64,000 nt of DNA, taken from the NCBI GenBank assembly GCA_030340625.1, contig JAOPHQ010002842.1, positions 747,501 to 811,500 on the forward strand, given 5' to 3'. The translations under genes were made by a program, and so were the position numbers. This DNA comes from Merluccius polli. Its lineage: Eukaryota; Chordata; Actinopteri; Gadiformes; Merlucciidae. Numbering within the stretch: position 1 is the first letter of the stretch; each line of letters opens with the position of its first letter. The notes under the pieces are model-generated. The model was not told where the DNA came from, did not search any database, and worked only from the letters and a program-made list of their open reading frames with translations. Shown in pieces: positions 32,754-44,360 of this stretch.

Positions 32754-32986
32754 GCATCACAGCCAGAGAGTTTATCGATTCCCGTGTCACGGGAAAGAGT
32801 CGACTGGAGATATTCTGGGACTTCCTGTCCAAATCCCTGTCCGTCAGACCCGGGAGCGTCAACATCTTCGGCATCGTGGACGGCGGGGAGGTGAAGTCGG
32901 TGGACGTGCACTTCTCCGCGCTGACGGACAGCGGCTACGTGCGCCCAGAGAAGCTGCACGGCATCCTCTCTGCTCACAAGAGAAAG
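32754..32986 (+). CDS. CadN: Cadherin exon 15: NC box
   Basis: Starts GITAREFIDSRVTGKSRLEI, followed by FWDFLSKSLSVRPGSVNIFG, IVDGGEVKSVDVHFSALTDS and GYVRPEKLHGILSAHKRK. This is the non-chordate (NC) segment between the last cadherin repeat and the first EGF, and it marks type III rather than type I/II cadherins. Its strand-helix pattern and KSVDV core resemble a SEA-like fold, which is inference. The family is known to be cleaved near here. Acceptor TCTTTCGCAG, donor AAAG|GTGTGT; leaves in phase 0. Confidence 0.93.
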
Positions 32987-33164
32987 GTGTGTGAACGTGT
33001 TACGGCTCCTCTTCATACTGATCATTAGGATTAGATTGGCTTCAACTGACTTCATTTGTCGTGGCATAAGTACAGCGTGTGATTTTTGCGTTATGCCAGA
33101 AACACGGAGCAGTGATCATCATCAATGATCAGCAGGATGTTCATTGCAGGATGCCCTCTGGGGT

Positions 33165-33186
33165 GGGGGGGGGGGGGGGGGGGGGG
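33165..33186. repeat. 22-G homopolymer
   Basis: Preceded by CTCTGGGGT. Potential G-quadruplex. Confidence 0.95.
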
Positions 33187-33289
33187 TGTATCTGCCTGTT
33201 CACTTCCTCCCCATCACCATTTATCTCTGGCTCCCTCCCCCTGCCTCCATTCCAAGTAAGCTTAGCCTGCCCATCTCACACCTTATTCG

Positions 33290-33400
33290 AGATTCAAGAA
33301 CTTTATTTGTCACAAACACATACAGGATGTACAGTGAAATGAAAGTGGCAAATGCTTATGGGATTGTGCAAAAACAACAACAGTAACAGTATTTACAATA
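33290..33400. repeat. Retroelement-like tail
   Basis: GAGATTCAAGAACTTTATTT, GTCACAAACACATACAGGAT and GTACAGTGAAATGAAAGTGG resemble a short dispersed repeat frequent in fish introns. Family not certain. Confidence 0.4.
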
Positions 33401-33506
33401 AAAAAGAAGCAACACTATGGCACCGGTCTAAAAATTAATGAAACGTTAATAACTGTCAACTGGGACCGGGCTCGGATGGGACTACTTTGAACAGCTTCCC
33501 CATTGC

Positions 33507-35374
33507 CAGGTCATTACTAAGATGGTCTCTATTTACTGGAGTAATAAGGTAACGTTGCCATGTCGTTACTAAGACCGTCTCTATTTACTGGAGTAATAAG
33601 GTAACGTTGCCATGTCGTTACTAAGATCGTCTCTATTTACTGGAGTAATAAGGTAACGTCGCCCTGTCGTTACTAAGATCGTCTCTATTTACTACAGTAA
33701 TAAGGTAACGTTGCCATGTCGTTACTAAGATCGTCTCTATTTACTGGAGTAATAAGGTAACGTTGCCATGTCGTTACTAAGATCATCTCTATTTACTGGA
33801 GTAATAAGGTAATGTTGCCATGTCGTTACTAAGATCATCTCTATTTACTGGAGTAATAAGGTAACGTTGCCATGTCGTTACTAAGATCGTCTCTATTTAC
33901 TGGAGTAATAAGGTAACGTTGCCATGTCGTTACTAAGATCGTCTCTATTTACTGGAGTAATAAGGTAACGTTGCCATGTCGTTACTAAGATCGTCTCTAT
34001 TTACTGGAGTAATAAGGTAACGTTGCCATGTCGTTACTAAGGTCGTCTCTATTTACTGGAGTAATAAGGTAATGTTGCCATGTCGTTACTAAGATCGTCT
34101 CTATTTACTGGAGTAATAAGGTAACGTTGCCATGTCGTTACTAAGATCATCTCTATTTACTGGAGTAATAAGGTAACGTTGCCATGTCGTTACTAAGATC
34201 GTCTCTATTTACTGGAGTAATAAGGTAACGTTGCCATGTCGTTACTAAGGTCGTCTCTATTTACTGGAGTAATAAGGTAACGTTGCCATGTTGTTACTAA
34301 GATCATCTCTATGTACCGGAGTAATAAGGTAACGTTACCATGTCGTTACTAAGATCGTCTCTATTTACCGGAGTAATAAGGTAACGTCGCCATGTCGTTA
34401 CTAAGGTCGTCTCTATTTACTGGAGTAATAAGGTAACGTTGCCATGTCGTTACTAAGATCGTCTCTATTTACTGGAGTAATAAGGTAACGTCGCCCTGTC
34501 GTTACTAAGATCGTCTCTATTTACTACAGTAATAAGGTAACGTTGCCATGTCGTTACTAAGATCGTCTCTATTTACTGGAGTAATAAGGTAACGTTGCCA
34601 TGTCGTTACTAAGATCGTCTCTATTTACTGGAGTAATATGGTAACGTTGCCATGTCGTTACTAAGGTCGTCTCTATTTACTGGAGTAATAAGGTAACGTT
34701 GCCATGTCGTTACTAAGATCATCTCTATTTACTGGAGTAATAAGGCAACGTTGCCATGTCGTTACTAAGATCGTCTCTATTTACTGGAGTAATAAGGTAA
34801 CGTTGCCATGTCGTTACTAAGGTCGTCTCTATTTACTGGAGTAATAAGGTAACGTTGCCATGTCGTTACTAAGATCATCTCTATGTACCGGAGTAATAAG
34901 GTAACGTTACCATGTCGTTACTAAGATCGTCTCTATTTACTGGAGTAATAAGGTAACGTTGCCATGTCGTTACTAAGGTCGTCTCTATTTACTGGAGTAA
35001 TAAGGTAACGTTGCCATGTCGTTACTAAGGTCGTCTCTATTTACTGGAGTAATAAGGTAACGTTGCCATGTCGTTACTAAGGTCGTCTCTATTTACTGGA
35101 GTAATAAGGTAACGTTGCCATGTCGTTACTAAGGTCGTCTCTATTTACTGGAGTAATAAGGTAACGTTACCATGTCGTTACTAAGGTTGTCTCTATTTAC
35201 TGGAGTAATAAGGTAACGTTGCCATGTCGTTACTAAGATCATCTCTATTTACTGGAGTAATAAGGTAACGTTACCATGTCGTTACTAAGGTTGTCTCTAT
35301 TTACTGGAGTAATAAGGTAACGTTGCCATGTCGTTACTAAGGTTGTCTCTATTTACTGGAGTAATAAGGTAACG
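33507..35374. repeat. 52-bp minisatellite, about 36 units
   Basis: Unit GCCATGTCGTTACTAAGATC, GTCTCTATTTACTGGAGTAA, TAAGGTAACGTT. Variants at the GATC position (GATC, GGTC, GTTG, GACC) and TACTACAGT versus TACTGGAGT recur in blocks, so several units were copied together. The junction GGTAACGTTGCC is a near palindrome. Tandem with no spacers, so not CRISPR. Confidence 0.97.
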
Positions 35375-36341
35375 TCTGCATTCCATATGAATCTCATGTT
35401 AACTGACATTAGGCATTAGTCAGACCCATATATTTCTCCAGTCATTTGCTGTTTGTTTCCAGGAACACAAAATATAATGCCCCCGCGTCGTGCATTAATT
35501 TTTCAATACATGCACACCTCGTCGTGGATTATCATTTACATGGTTGTAACTGTTTGAGACTTCATAAATAATTATATGAGTGGGTCCTTTTTTTCAAAAT
35601 GTACATTGTGATAACATGCATTTTACATACAAATTAAATCAACTTGTATGTGAACATATGTTAACAAGTCCACGCAGGTAGACTGTGTGGACCGTTACAT
35701 TATTTACCACGCAGGTTGTAAATAGCTGATAATTAATGCTATTAATTGTAGTTGTGTTCCAGTGCTGCATGGATTTGTTTGACCTGGCTGACCTGACCTA
35801 CTTACTAATTGCATTTGTAAATTTCCAGTGAGACAAAGCTTACAACAGATGAATCGAGGAATAATGGCATTTAAACTTGTGTAACTATTAGTAGTTAGTA
35901 TTTCTCAACTAACAAAGATGCCAGCATGCAGTTTACCATGTGAAATATAGTTCTTTTTTTGTAAATATAAAAATCTTTATTAATCACAACTCTAATGATT
36001 TCCACTTTGGTAGAATTACACCTGACCTTCTACTTCTGATTGCAATCGAGGCTTCCTCTGGACTATCTTAATGAATGAGTAATAAGGTGTAAATTACATA
36101 CGTTCGAGTGAGGCAATGATCCTATAGCGGCCGCTATTCTGTATTGTGTGTGTGTGTGTGTGTGTGTGCCTGCGCTGGACAGGGCAACCACCTAATTCGT
36201 TGGTTGCCCGATCCCCATCCATAACAGCTTTACTGAGGGCTACCAAAACCCTTGCCCCCTGCATGAACCCCATCATTTTCCCCCTCTCTCTCTCTCTCTC
36301 TCTCTCTTCCGCTCCATTCCCTCTGATTTCTCCCTGTGCAG
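35375..36341. other. Intron 15, right part
   Basis: AT-rich unique sequence, (GT)n at 36144-36168, (CT)n at 36283-36307 next to exon 16. No other feature recognised. Confidence 0.65.
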
Positions 36342-36631
36342 CTGCAGTCCATGCTGAGAGCCAACCTCAGCCAGGTGGAGGTGGATGAGTGTGCGGCGCA
36401 CGCCGACACCTGCAAGGCGGCCGGCGGCTGCTCCACACGGCTCACCGTGGGAAACTCCCCCACCCTGGTGGACGCCGGTGGGCCGTTCTCCCTGGTGTCC
36501 GTGACCCTGGCCACCTCCGCCGCGTGCGGCTGCCCGGCACGCGACCTGCTCCACCGGCCCTGCTCCTTTTACTACCCGGGGAACCCCTGCCTGCACGGGG
36601 GGACCTGCTTCGACACCCAGGACGGCTACAG
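36342..36631 (+). CDS. CadN: Cadherin exon 16: Cys-rich region and start of EGF-1
   Basis: Encodes LQSMLRANLSQVEVDECAAH, CKAAGGCSTRLTVGNSP, SAACGCPARDLLHRPC, and CLHGGTCFDTQDGYR. VDEC, GGC and ACxCxARD match the CadN Cys box, and PCLHGGTC starts an EGF module finished by exon 17. A (CT)n tract at 36283-36307 lies just before the acceptor TGTGCAG. Leaves in phase 2 with donor ACAG|GTGAGC. GC-rich throughout. Confidence 0.93.
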
Positions 36632-37755
36632 GTGAGCAGGGACACGTGTTTGCTGTCATGGCTTTGACCCTGGAGGGGCTGAGGTTAGAGGGGTTCAGAG
36701 AAGCCATGACGAGGGATAGACCTGTGAACTGGGTGTTCACATGATGTATCTTTTCCGCTGCAAGAGTCGTGTGATGTGATGTCATCCGCGAGCGGGTGGG
36801 TGTGCATGCTCATTTTCGTTTTCAGCTATTTTTAACGTGTTCAGTGTGTGGGAATTATTTGTGTGATAGGTAACCCTGGTTAATGGAAACGGATAAGCAA
36901 ATTTAAGAAATAATTCAGTAGGTGAAAATTTGTTTCAAATTAGCTTTAAACAATTAAACAATCACTGAATCATAATAGAGTTTACTAATTCTAATTCATA
37001 TGTATAAGTAGATTAGTGGTTTAATGTAGATATAACATTGTTTAATGTGGTTTAATATAGAAATATATTAATTCTAAATCACTATATTCCTGATGTTTCA
37101 TTTTTTTGTTATTGTGTTATATTTTCATTGAAACTATCAAGGTAACAAGGCTTATTAGCTGAGGGTCCTTGAATGTTATGTGAATTTTGACTTAGTGCTA
37201 GCAATCAATAGGAAGGCCTTCACCGGGGGCAAATAGGTCCCTTAGGGAGAAGAGAAGAAATAGCACCTGGCTAATTTTACCTCACACGTCAATGCCCAGA
37301 TTTAATAAATATAGGACAGCAGGATATCTAGCACCTACCTCCCCGTTAAGATAACAACTTCGTCCAATCTCATGTAGTTCTATTTACATGAACACATAAG
37401 CCTGAGAGATGGAGTTAGTGACTTAATTTATTTGACATTTATTTTGTTCTTTGTTCCTTCATAGTTTATGTCTTCATTCATTTTGTTTACATATTTTATT
37501 ATCATGATTTTATTTATTAAGCTAATGTATGTATTATTTATATTGTCTGCCTATTATATAATTAATATCTTCCAAACCTGTTCTGTTCTGCACTTCCTGA
37601 ATCTTAACACATTCATGATCAGAATTCCCAATACATATTGCATTTTGCAATTTTGTTATCGTTCTTGAATCTTGAAGTCTAAGTGATTTAAAAAAAGTAG
37701 TGTAAAATGCCCGATTGTAAATTGTATTGTATTGTATTGTAAATATGTAATGCTA
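36632..37755. other. Intron 16, left part
   Basis: AT-rich sequence with (TTGTA)n at 37715-37742. No recognised gene or element. Confidence 0.6.
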
Positions 37756-37767
37756 TTTGCCAGCCAT

Positions 37768-38075
37768 GTGATGGTCACTGTGAGGGCTGTAGGATGGTCA
37801 CTGCGATGGTCACTGTGATGTTCTCTGTGATGGTCACTGTGATGGTCTCTGTGATGGTTACTGTGAGGGCTGTAGGATGGTCACTGCGATGGTCTCTGTG
37901 ATGGTCACTGTGATGGTCACTGTGATGGTCTCTGTGATGGTTACTGTGAGGGCTGTAGGATGGTCACTGCGATGGTCTCTGTGATGGTCACTGTGATGGT
38001 CACTGTGATGGTCTCTGTGATGGTTACTGTGAGGGCTGTAGGATGGTCACTGTGATGGTCACTGTTATGATTGTA
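37768..38075. repeat. 12-bp GATGGTCACTGT minisatellite with higher-order period
   Basis: GATGGTCACTGT/GATGGTCTCTGT units, with GAGGGCTGTAG marking a longer block of about 90 bp repeated four times. Confidence 0.95.
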
Positions 38076-38216
38076 GGGTGGACGTGGGCTGGTCACCGGT
38101 GGTCATGTGTTGATTGCTGATGGTGGCCGATCATCAACAGCCCAGCAGCTTACCCGCTTCATGCGCTTCCTCAGTCACATATGGGGTCACTGCCCTCCAC
38201 AGTGTTCCTGTTCTCT

Positions 38217-38474
38217 TTAGGAAAACAATGATTTTAAGACAGCATCCAATCCACACCATAGAGGAAGCCATAGGAGGGACGGTGACTTATGTCCCTGGTA
38301 CTTATGTCCCAAAGAGAGACTTCCAGAAAGGCTGTCAGTAGAAGACACAGAGCCAGTGTCACAGGTGATTTTGAGTCCCTGACCGAGGTCAGTTATGCTT
38401 TCTTCATCCAAAGGAAGCGTCGGGGACTCTTGGAAAATCAAAGGGAATCCACTTGAATCAAGATCAATGTCCAT
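38217..38474 (-). pseudogene. Unrecognised 85-codon ORF
   Basis: Minus-strand frame begins MDIDLDSSGFPLIFQESPTL and continues LDEESITDLGQGLKITC, with an acidic, Ser-rich composition that looks coding. I do not recognise a family and see no splice or promoter context. It could be a retrocopy fragment or chance. Confidence 0.2.
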
Positions 38475-38597
38475 CTTTCAAGAGTATAGTTTGTTAAGTT
38501 CTCAAAATGTATTTTAAAGCACTTTAAAGTACTTTAAAGTGCACTTAGAGGTTTGTCAATCACTTAATGATGACAAACTGAATCATTTAACATGTAG

Positions 38598-38600
38598 ATA

Positions 38601-38697
<97 letters not shown>

Positions 38698-38744
38698 ATA
38701 TATATATATATATATATCTATATATATCTATATATATATATACA

Positions 38745-38804
<60 letters not shown>
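38598..38804. repeat. (TATC)n then (TA)n microsatellite
   Basis: About 11 TATC units followed by about 80 TA units with rare C interruptions. Confidence 0.96.
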
Positions 38805-38809
<5 letters not shown>

Positions 38810-39078
38810 ATGTGCAGATGAACTCTGCCTATGGCCCTAATGATTCATTGATCATTTAAAAAAAAAAAAATCAAGATATGTTGAACAATATGTTCATAAA
38901 TAATGTATAAAATAAATATATTAAGTAGCATGTTAAAATAACCGCACATTGTATTGCCTACATTGAACACATTCTATACATTTTATTGAATAACTTGTCT
39001 GACAGTCATGAATTGAAGTGTTTCTTTGCAAGCCATTCATGGTACTTTGAGTATTGCTGCTGCAGTGGCACTTGAGGC

Positions 39079-39310
39079 ATTTCCAGCCTTTACATGTATA
39101 CATGTATAAATTTATAAATGCTTATAGCCCTTTCCTTCAGATGAGCTCACACAAAAGACTTAACGAATGCTTCCTAACTACTTGAAATGATCAATCCAGC
39201 CTTTACATGTAGTTGTATAAATGCTTAGTATTTGTAAGGCATAGATAGTCCTCACTTTCCTCGATGAGCTCACACAAAAGACTTATGCTTTCTAATTAAC
39301 TGAACCAATA
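39079..39310. repeat. Tandem duplication of ~115 bp
   Basis: CCAGCCTTTACATGTA, TATAAATGCTTA and GATGAGCTCACACAAAAGAC recur in order in 39079-39192 and 39193-39305. Confidence 0.85.
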
Positions 39311-39599
39311 GATTGCAGCATTATCAAGTGTTTAACACATTGTTAACACATTATAAATAGTTTGTAAATGAACATACGCTTTATAAATTATCTTATAAAC
39401 CATTATCTCTTCATGGTATTATTCATGTATAACTGATTAGGAATTGCTTACTGAGTATTGATTATTCATGTAGGAACAATGCTTTATAAATTATGAATTC
39501 ACTATTTACGACGATTTCACCAATGCTTCAAAGTTGCAGTCATATTAAAATGCTAACCGTCATTTGTGCTATAGCCCAGAGGGAAGGAAAAGGGATGCA

Positions 39600-39600
<1 letters not shown>

Positions 39601-39659
<59 letters not shown>
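39601..39659. repeat. (TA)n microsatellite
   Basis: Pure TA units after CACC. Confidence 0.95.
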
Positions 39660-39661
<2 letters not shown>

Positions 39662-40550
39662 GTGTGTCCTCACACGACTGGGCAGCCCAAGGAAAAATAA
39701 TCAATGTTAGCTGGTGGGTTTCAGTGGGTTCAGTACCCATGCATGCCACGTCTAACAGGAAGTCTCTCACAGCATCTGATTAAAATTGTCCATCAGGAAT
39801 AGAGGAGAGAGGGGGGGCAGAGAAAAACACCCATAGCTGCAACAAATGCAGCAGCGCTCTCATTTGGACTGTCACGGTTCACTGAGAGTCAGACGAAAGA
39901 ACAGGGAAGAATAAGGTGGCGGTGTGCTCTCTGTCTGTGTCTCTGGGTCTTTCTGTCTGTCTGTCTGTCTTCATATGTATGCGCGGCACACCGGCACCTC
40001 GCACGTCTGGCGGTCGGCCTGGGAGGATCAGGATTCCTGACATGTGTAGCCTGTCTCTGCAGAATAAACAGCGTGGCGGGAGAAACAGCCCTTAACGGCT
40101 TTCGGCGCACACAGAGATTTTTTTTTTCTCTCCTCCTCCTCAGACGCCGCATGAAAATAGATGACTTTGACATTATCAGCAAAGCCAGCCCGTCGCCTCT
40201 CATGCCTCACCCGGTAAAGGGGACAGGAGGGACTGAGCCACGCCTCTCCTCCTCTCCTCCACCCCACCTCCCCCACCGCCCGTCCCTTTCAATGATTGAA
40301 AGGGACGTTTTTTTATCACTGGCATGCATCTCGCGCCGTGTTTCTCTCTCGCTGCCGATTGTTAATGCATGCAGTTATGAGTCTACATACAAATGTGCAG
40401 GTGGATGCATGGTGACACTGGGGAGGGGGGGAGGTTATACGGTTAAGCTGGTGGTGACAGCTGTGATCCTTAACACTGTCTCCGATTAAAGTAGATAAGT
40501 GTGGGGAAAAGGTGAGGAAAAAGAGCAATTGTATATATCTTCTGGACAGA

Positions 40551-40613
<63 letters not shown>

Positions 40614-41139
40614 GGGAGAGGGGGAGAGGGAGAGAGCGAGATCAGGAGGGAGGAACACATAGAAACAGACAGAGTGCAAAGGATAGACACAGACTGTAAA
40701 AAAATCAGCACGGCTATGGTGTGCGTCTAAACGTAAGAGAAATTGAATTAATTATGTCCCGACAATGGAGGCAAGATGTGCTGAGCAGGATCGGTCTCCA
40801 GTGGCTTCAGAGCCGGTAGATAAGAACATAGAGCAACGCTGTGTTCATACTTAATGTAGCATTGAATATTCAGCTCTTTGTGATGAAGGCAACAGCTAAA
40901 GATACGGATAAAAGCGAGAAAAAAAGCAGCCTTTTTGTTTCCTCTGTCTGTTATTGCAGCTAATACGTTTGCGGGCAGAGGTGAGGGGGTATTGCCCGCT
41001 ATATACCCCACAGCATCACCCCTTCTAGTCTAAACACAACGCTCAAAGAGAGGTCGATATAGAGGTAGCTACAAGCTAAAAGATAATCCGTGGTTATTCT
41101 CCGTCGTTAAATAGCGTGCTGTTATTTTGTGTGCTCCAG
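39660..41139. other. Intron 16, right part
   Basis: CTGT repeats at 39950-39970, (GA)n at 40556-40610. At 40144-40213 a 70-nt block has strong acceptor and donor signals but does not fit the gene (see rejected items). Confidence 0.65.
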
Positions 41140-41354
41140 GTGCCAGTGCCCCCTGCAGTTTGAGGGCCCTGATTGCCAGCAGACAGGAATCAGTTTCCTG
41201 GGCAACGGCTACGCCTGGTTTCCTCCCATGAAGCCATGCTTTGATAGCCACCTCTCTGTGGAGTTCATGACCGAGGAGGAGAACGGACTGCTGCTCTACG
41301 CTGGCCCACTGGCTACCCTGCTGCCCGGGGAGCCAGAGGACTACATGGCCATAG
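41140..41354 (+). CDS. CadN: Cadherin exon 17: end of EGF-1, start of laminin G 1
   Basis: CQCPLQFEGPDCQQ closes the EGF module. Then GISFLGNGYAWFPPMKPC, SHLSVEFMTEEENGLLLYAG and EPEDYMAI form the first strands of a laminin G domain. Acceptor GTGTGCTCCAG, donor ATAG|GTACGA followed by a CCCCCT repeat. Enters with one base, leaves in phase 1. Confidence 0.93.
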
Positions 41355-41397
41355 GTACGAGAATAAAAAGAGTCAAGACCCCCCTCCCCCTCCCCCT

Positions 41398-41453
41398 CCC
41401 CCTCCCCCAAAACACACACACACACACACCCCATCCCCACTGGTCTCCTCGCT

Positions 41454-41490
<37 letters not shown>

Positions 41491-41643
41491 CGTGTGAGTG
41501 TATGCATACCTGCGTTCCCCAATGTGTGTGTATATGTGTGTGTATGTATTTGTGTGTGTGTGCGTTTGTGTGTGTGTGCGTTTGTGTGTGTGTGTGCGCG
41601 TGTGAGCGTGTGTGTGTGAGCGTGTGCATGCCTGCGTGCTCTA

Positions 41644-41675
<32 letters not shown>
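41398..41675. repeat. CCCCCT, (CA)n and long imperfect (GT)n
   Basis: CCCCCT units at 41379-41408, CA at 41411-41428, then GT-rich repeat with GC and TA interruptions to 41675. Confidence 0.93.
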
Positions 41676-41676
<1 letters not shown>

Positions 41677-43349
41677 TGTTGGGAGCTCTGCCTAAAGAGA
41701 TGTATGGGAGTAATTAGCTATGCCAACGGAAGCACAACCTTGGGATATGAGCATGAGATAATACTTCTTTGCTTGAATGTGTTGCTACACGTGTGCCATG
41801 ATAAGTGTTTTCCTTTCCGTGATTTCCTAATGAACACTGTGGGGGTGTTGTCACTTGGGTTTTGTTCAAATGTATTCAACGCCCTGAATAACTGTTAAGT
41901 GTGAATGGGACTTGGTGACAGCTGAGGAGGAAAGACAAGGGGGAAAAAAAAAACACTGCCGTGAGTGAGAAAACGTTATATGTTGGACATTAATTATTTC
42001 TCGCTTACATCACACATTGAGAATGACTTAAAGCAGAACTTTGAAGGCCGTTGCTGCTATATGTCTATTGATTTATCTCTCTTGGTCTTGGTTTCTTTCT
42101 CTCTTTTTTCTCTCTCGCTTTTTCCTCCTCTATCTCACATACATAAACGTGCACACGCAGTCATGCACACGCATACACACAAGCATCGGCAGTGTAATCT
42201 TCCATTCCTTACCAGACTCTGCTCCCCTGATGATTTCATTTTCTACATTACGCTGTAAGAAATAAAGGTGCCAAGTAGAACCAAACAAGGTACTGAAGTG
42301 TGATGCCATAAGAGACCCTTTTTGAGTTCCACAAAGAACCTTTTACTCTTTACATAACTATCACTGTCATTTGGCAAAATGACTTTGTTGTACCGAATCT
42401 GCCAAAGAGCATTTAGCATGAATGTGCCGGCCACGACTGTAAACAATGCCAATATAGCACTTTCCTCTTTTGGAATCAATGTGCATTGGTCAGTACAGGG
42501 TTTGTGGACAACAGTAAATCTACAAATACAAAATGTCTTATCGCAAAGACCAAACAAAGTGATATTGACTAATTATATTGGTAACGGATGTTTTCGTGAC
42601 GCCAGGAGAGATGGTTATTGGACAGCTTATTGGTTATTGGACAGGTCCTGACAAAAGCTTCAAGAAATTAAAAAAAAAAACTTCTAGCAAATTCTTCGGA
42701 TACCTAACTTGGTAGATACAGCAAAAACAAAGCGACAACGAAAGCAATACGTCAATCCCGCCATCATCTGACACCATCACACTTCCGTCCGTCTTGATGT
42801 TGATGCGTTTGGAAGTATTATGTAGTACATGAATGTGTGTGTGTGTGTGTGTGTGTGTGAACCTTAAAGACAACACATTTCCCTACCTCAGCCATCACTA
42901 GATAATTTACAAACTTGGATTGTGCATGTAACAGCTTACCTTGTCAATTAGTTCACTCAAACTGTCCTTAGAGAGACTGGGCAACAGAAGCACGGCAGCT
43001 GTTGACCATCAGGCCGACAAAAAGTAAAATCAGAACCATGGTTGTAGTATGAGGAGATAATTACACATGTGGAAGGGGGTTCATAATCCCTCTGAAAAAT
43101 CCAATCATGATTTAAATAGCACTCAACCAACCTTTTCTTACATCAGCTGTCTTGCAGCCGTCGAATGCATTCAGACAGAGAGTTCTGAGTGAAGTTTTTG
43201 GCAATTTGTCAACAATCTGGCAGGCCATCATGGAGAGACGCGTGACAGCCATCTAATCAACGACAATTTTCAGGTTATATGTGTAAAAAAAAAGTCAAAG
43301 GAGCACGATTAGTTTGTTTGCAGAGATGGTGAAACAGTCACAATACATC

Positions 43350-43390
<41 letters not shown>

Positions 43391-43745
43391 TTTTGCTTTA
43401 TTATTTGATGGGCTGCTGCTCTCTACTCTCTATTCAATCTGTTATGTCTTTCTGGTCGGGGTTTAGCTTTTTTATCAGCTGTTTTTGTTTTCTAGTTTTG
43501 TTGGTTAGTTCCAAGGTTAGTTGCCTATTTTTACTTCACTGCTTTCATACTATTGCCTGCCCTGAACAATGGATTAATTTGGATCTATCCAATGGCATAC
43601 TGTTGTAAATTATTTCTGTTTGGTTTAATTTCTCATAGATAAAAGCCTAATGGTAACCTAGTTATGATCCCTGTTTCAAAGCCTAATTATTTTTTTTAAT
43701 TCAAAAGACTTTTCTCAAGAGAGAATAGTGGGCTGACAACTCTCT
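41676..43745. other. Intron 17: no recognised gene
   Basis: (GT)n at 42833-42860, GACA repeats at 43350-43392. A ~100-codon ORF pair at 42243-42651 on both strands shows no family resemblance. Confidence 0.6.
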
Positions 43746-43756
43746 GTGTGTGTGTG

Positions 43757-43764
43757 TCTCTCTC

Positions 43765-43805
<41 letters not shown>

Positions 43806-43887
43806 AATCTCTCTGTCTCTCTCTCTGTCTCTCTCTCTCACTCTCACTCTCACTCTCTGTCTCTGTCTCTCTCTCTCTCACTCTCTG

Positions 43888-43959
<72 letters not shown>
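43757..43959. repeat. (CT)n microsatellite forming the exon 18 polypyrimidine tract
   Basis: About 200 nt of CT units with GT and CA interruptions, ending in TGCCCGCAG of the acceptor. Confidence 0.95.
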
Positions 43960-43961
<2 letters not shown>

Positions 43962-43966
43962 CGCAG

Positions 43967-44094
43967 AGCTCATTGGTGGAACACCCAGTTTGAAAATTAA
44001 CCACGGGTCAGGAACGCTTGTCCTTCAGCTGCCAAACAACGTCAGGGTCGCAGACCGACGTTGGCACCGGCTGGATGTGCGCAGTAATAGTAAA
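43967..44094 (+). CDS. CadN: Cadherin exon 18: laminin G 1, middle
   Basis: Encodes ELIGGTPSLKINHGSGTLVL and RVADRRWHRLDVRSNSK; the W-H-x-L-x-V core is typical of laminin G. The acceptor CCCGCAG follows about 200 nt of (CT)n microsatellite (43757-43958) that acts as the polypyrimidine tract. Donor AAA|GTAAGA. Phase 0 out. Confidence 0.92.
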
Positions 44095-44232
44095 GTAAGA
44101 GGGCCACGCAGCATATTACCTACAGTGCTCAGGTTACACGCTTACATTTCTCACTGGCTCAATCTGAAACACCTGAGAGAGCCACAGTTCCCTGACTTCC
44201 AGCATCTCTGTCCACTTCTGCCCAATTTAAAG

Positions 44233-44360
44233 GAGGTCCGCTTTACTCTCGATCGATGCTCCGGTGCCATTGTCATGGAGACGGAGGGCGTGGACTCGTG
44301 GGCCATGACTGAGGACCGCTCTTCCTGTGAGATAAGGGGCATCACCCCCAATCGTGACAG
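44233..44360 (+). CDS. CadN: Cadherin exon 19: laminin G 1, continued
   Basis: Encodes EVRFTLDRCSGAIVMETEGV and SCEIRGITPNRDR; RFTLDRC is the strand containing the laminin G Cys. Acceptor AATTTAAAG is weak (no clear pyrimidine run). The intron before it is only 138 nt, divisible by three and without an in-frame stop, so retention would keep the frame. Leaves in phase 2 with donor ACAG|GTATAC. Confidence 0.9.

Noticed and set aside
33507..35374. CRISPR-like regular repeat array
   Set aside because: Units are head-to-tail with no spacers and the host is a vertebrate; it is a minisatellite.
38539..38859. 106-codon ORF of IYIYIY repeats
   Set aside because: Translation of (TA)n; similar ORFs at 6626, 14007 and 39493 rejected for the same reason.
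40144..40213. Exon-like 70-nt block with strong CTCCTCCTCAG acceptor and CCG|GTAAAG donor, encoding RRMKIDDFDIISKASPS
   Set aside because: Its length would break the frame between exons 16 and 17, whose direct joining completes an EGF module. It could be a cryptic or poison exon; RNA evidence is needed.
42243..42651. Overlapping ~100-codon ORFs on both strands
   Set aside because: No recognised domain and no splice context; likely chance.
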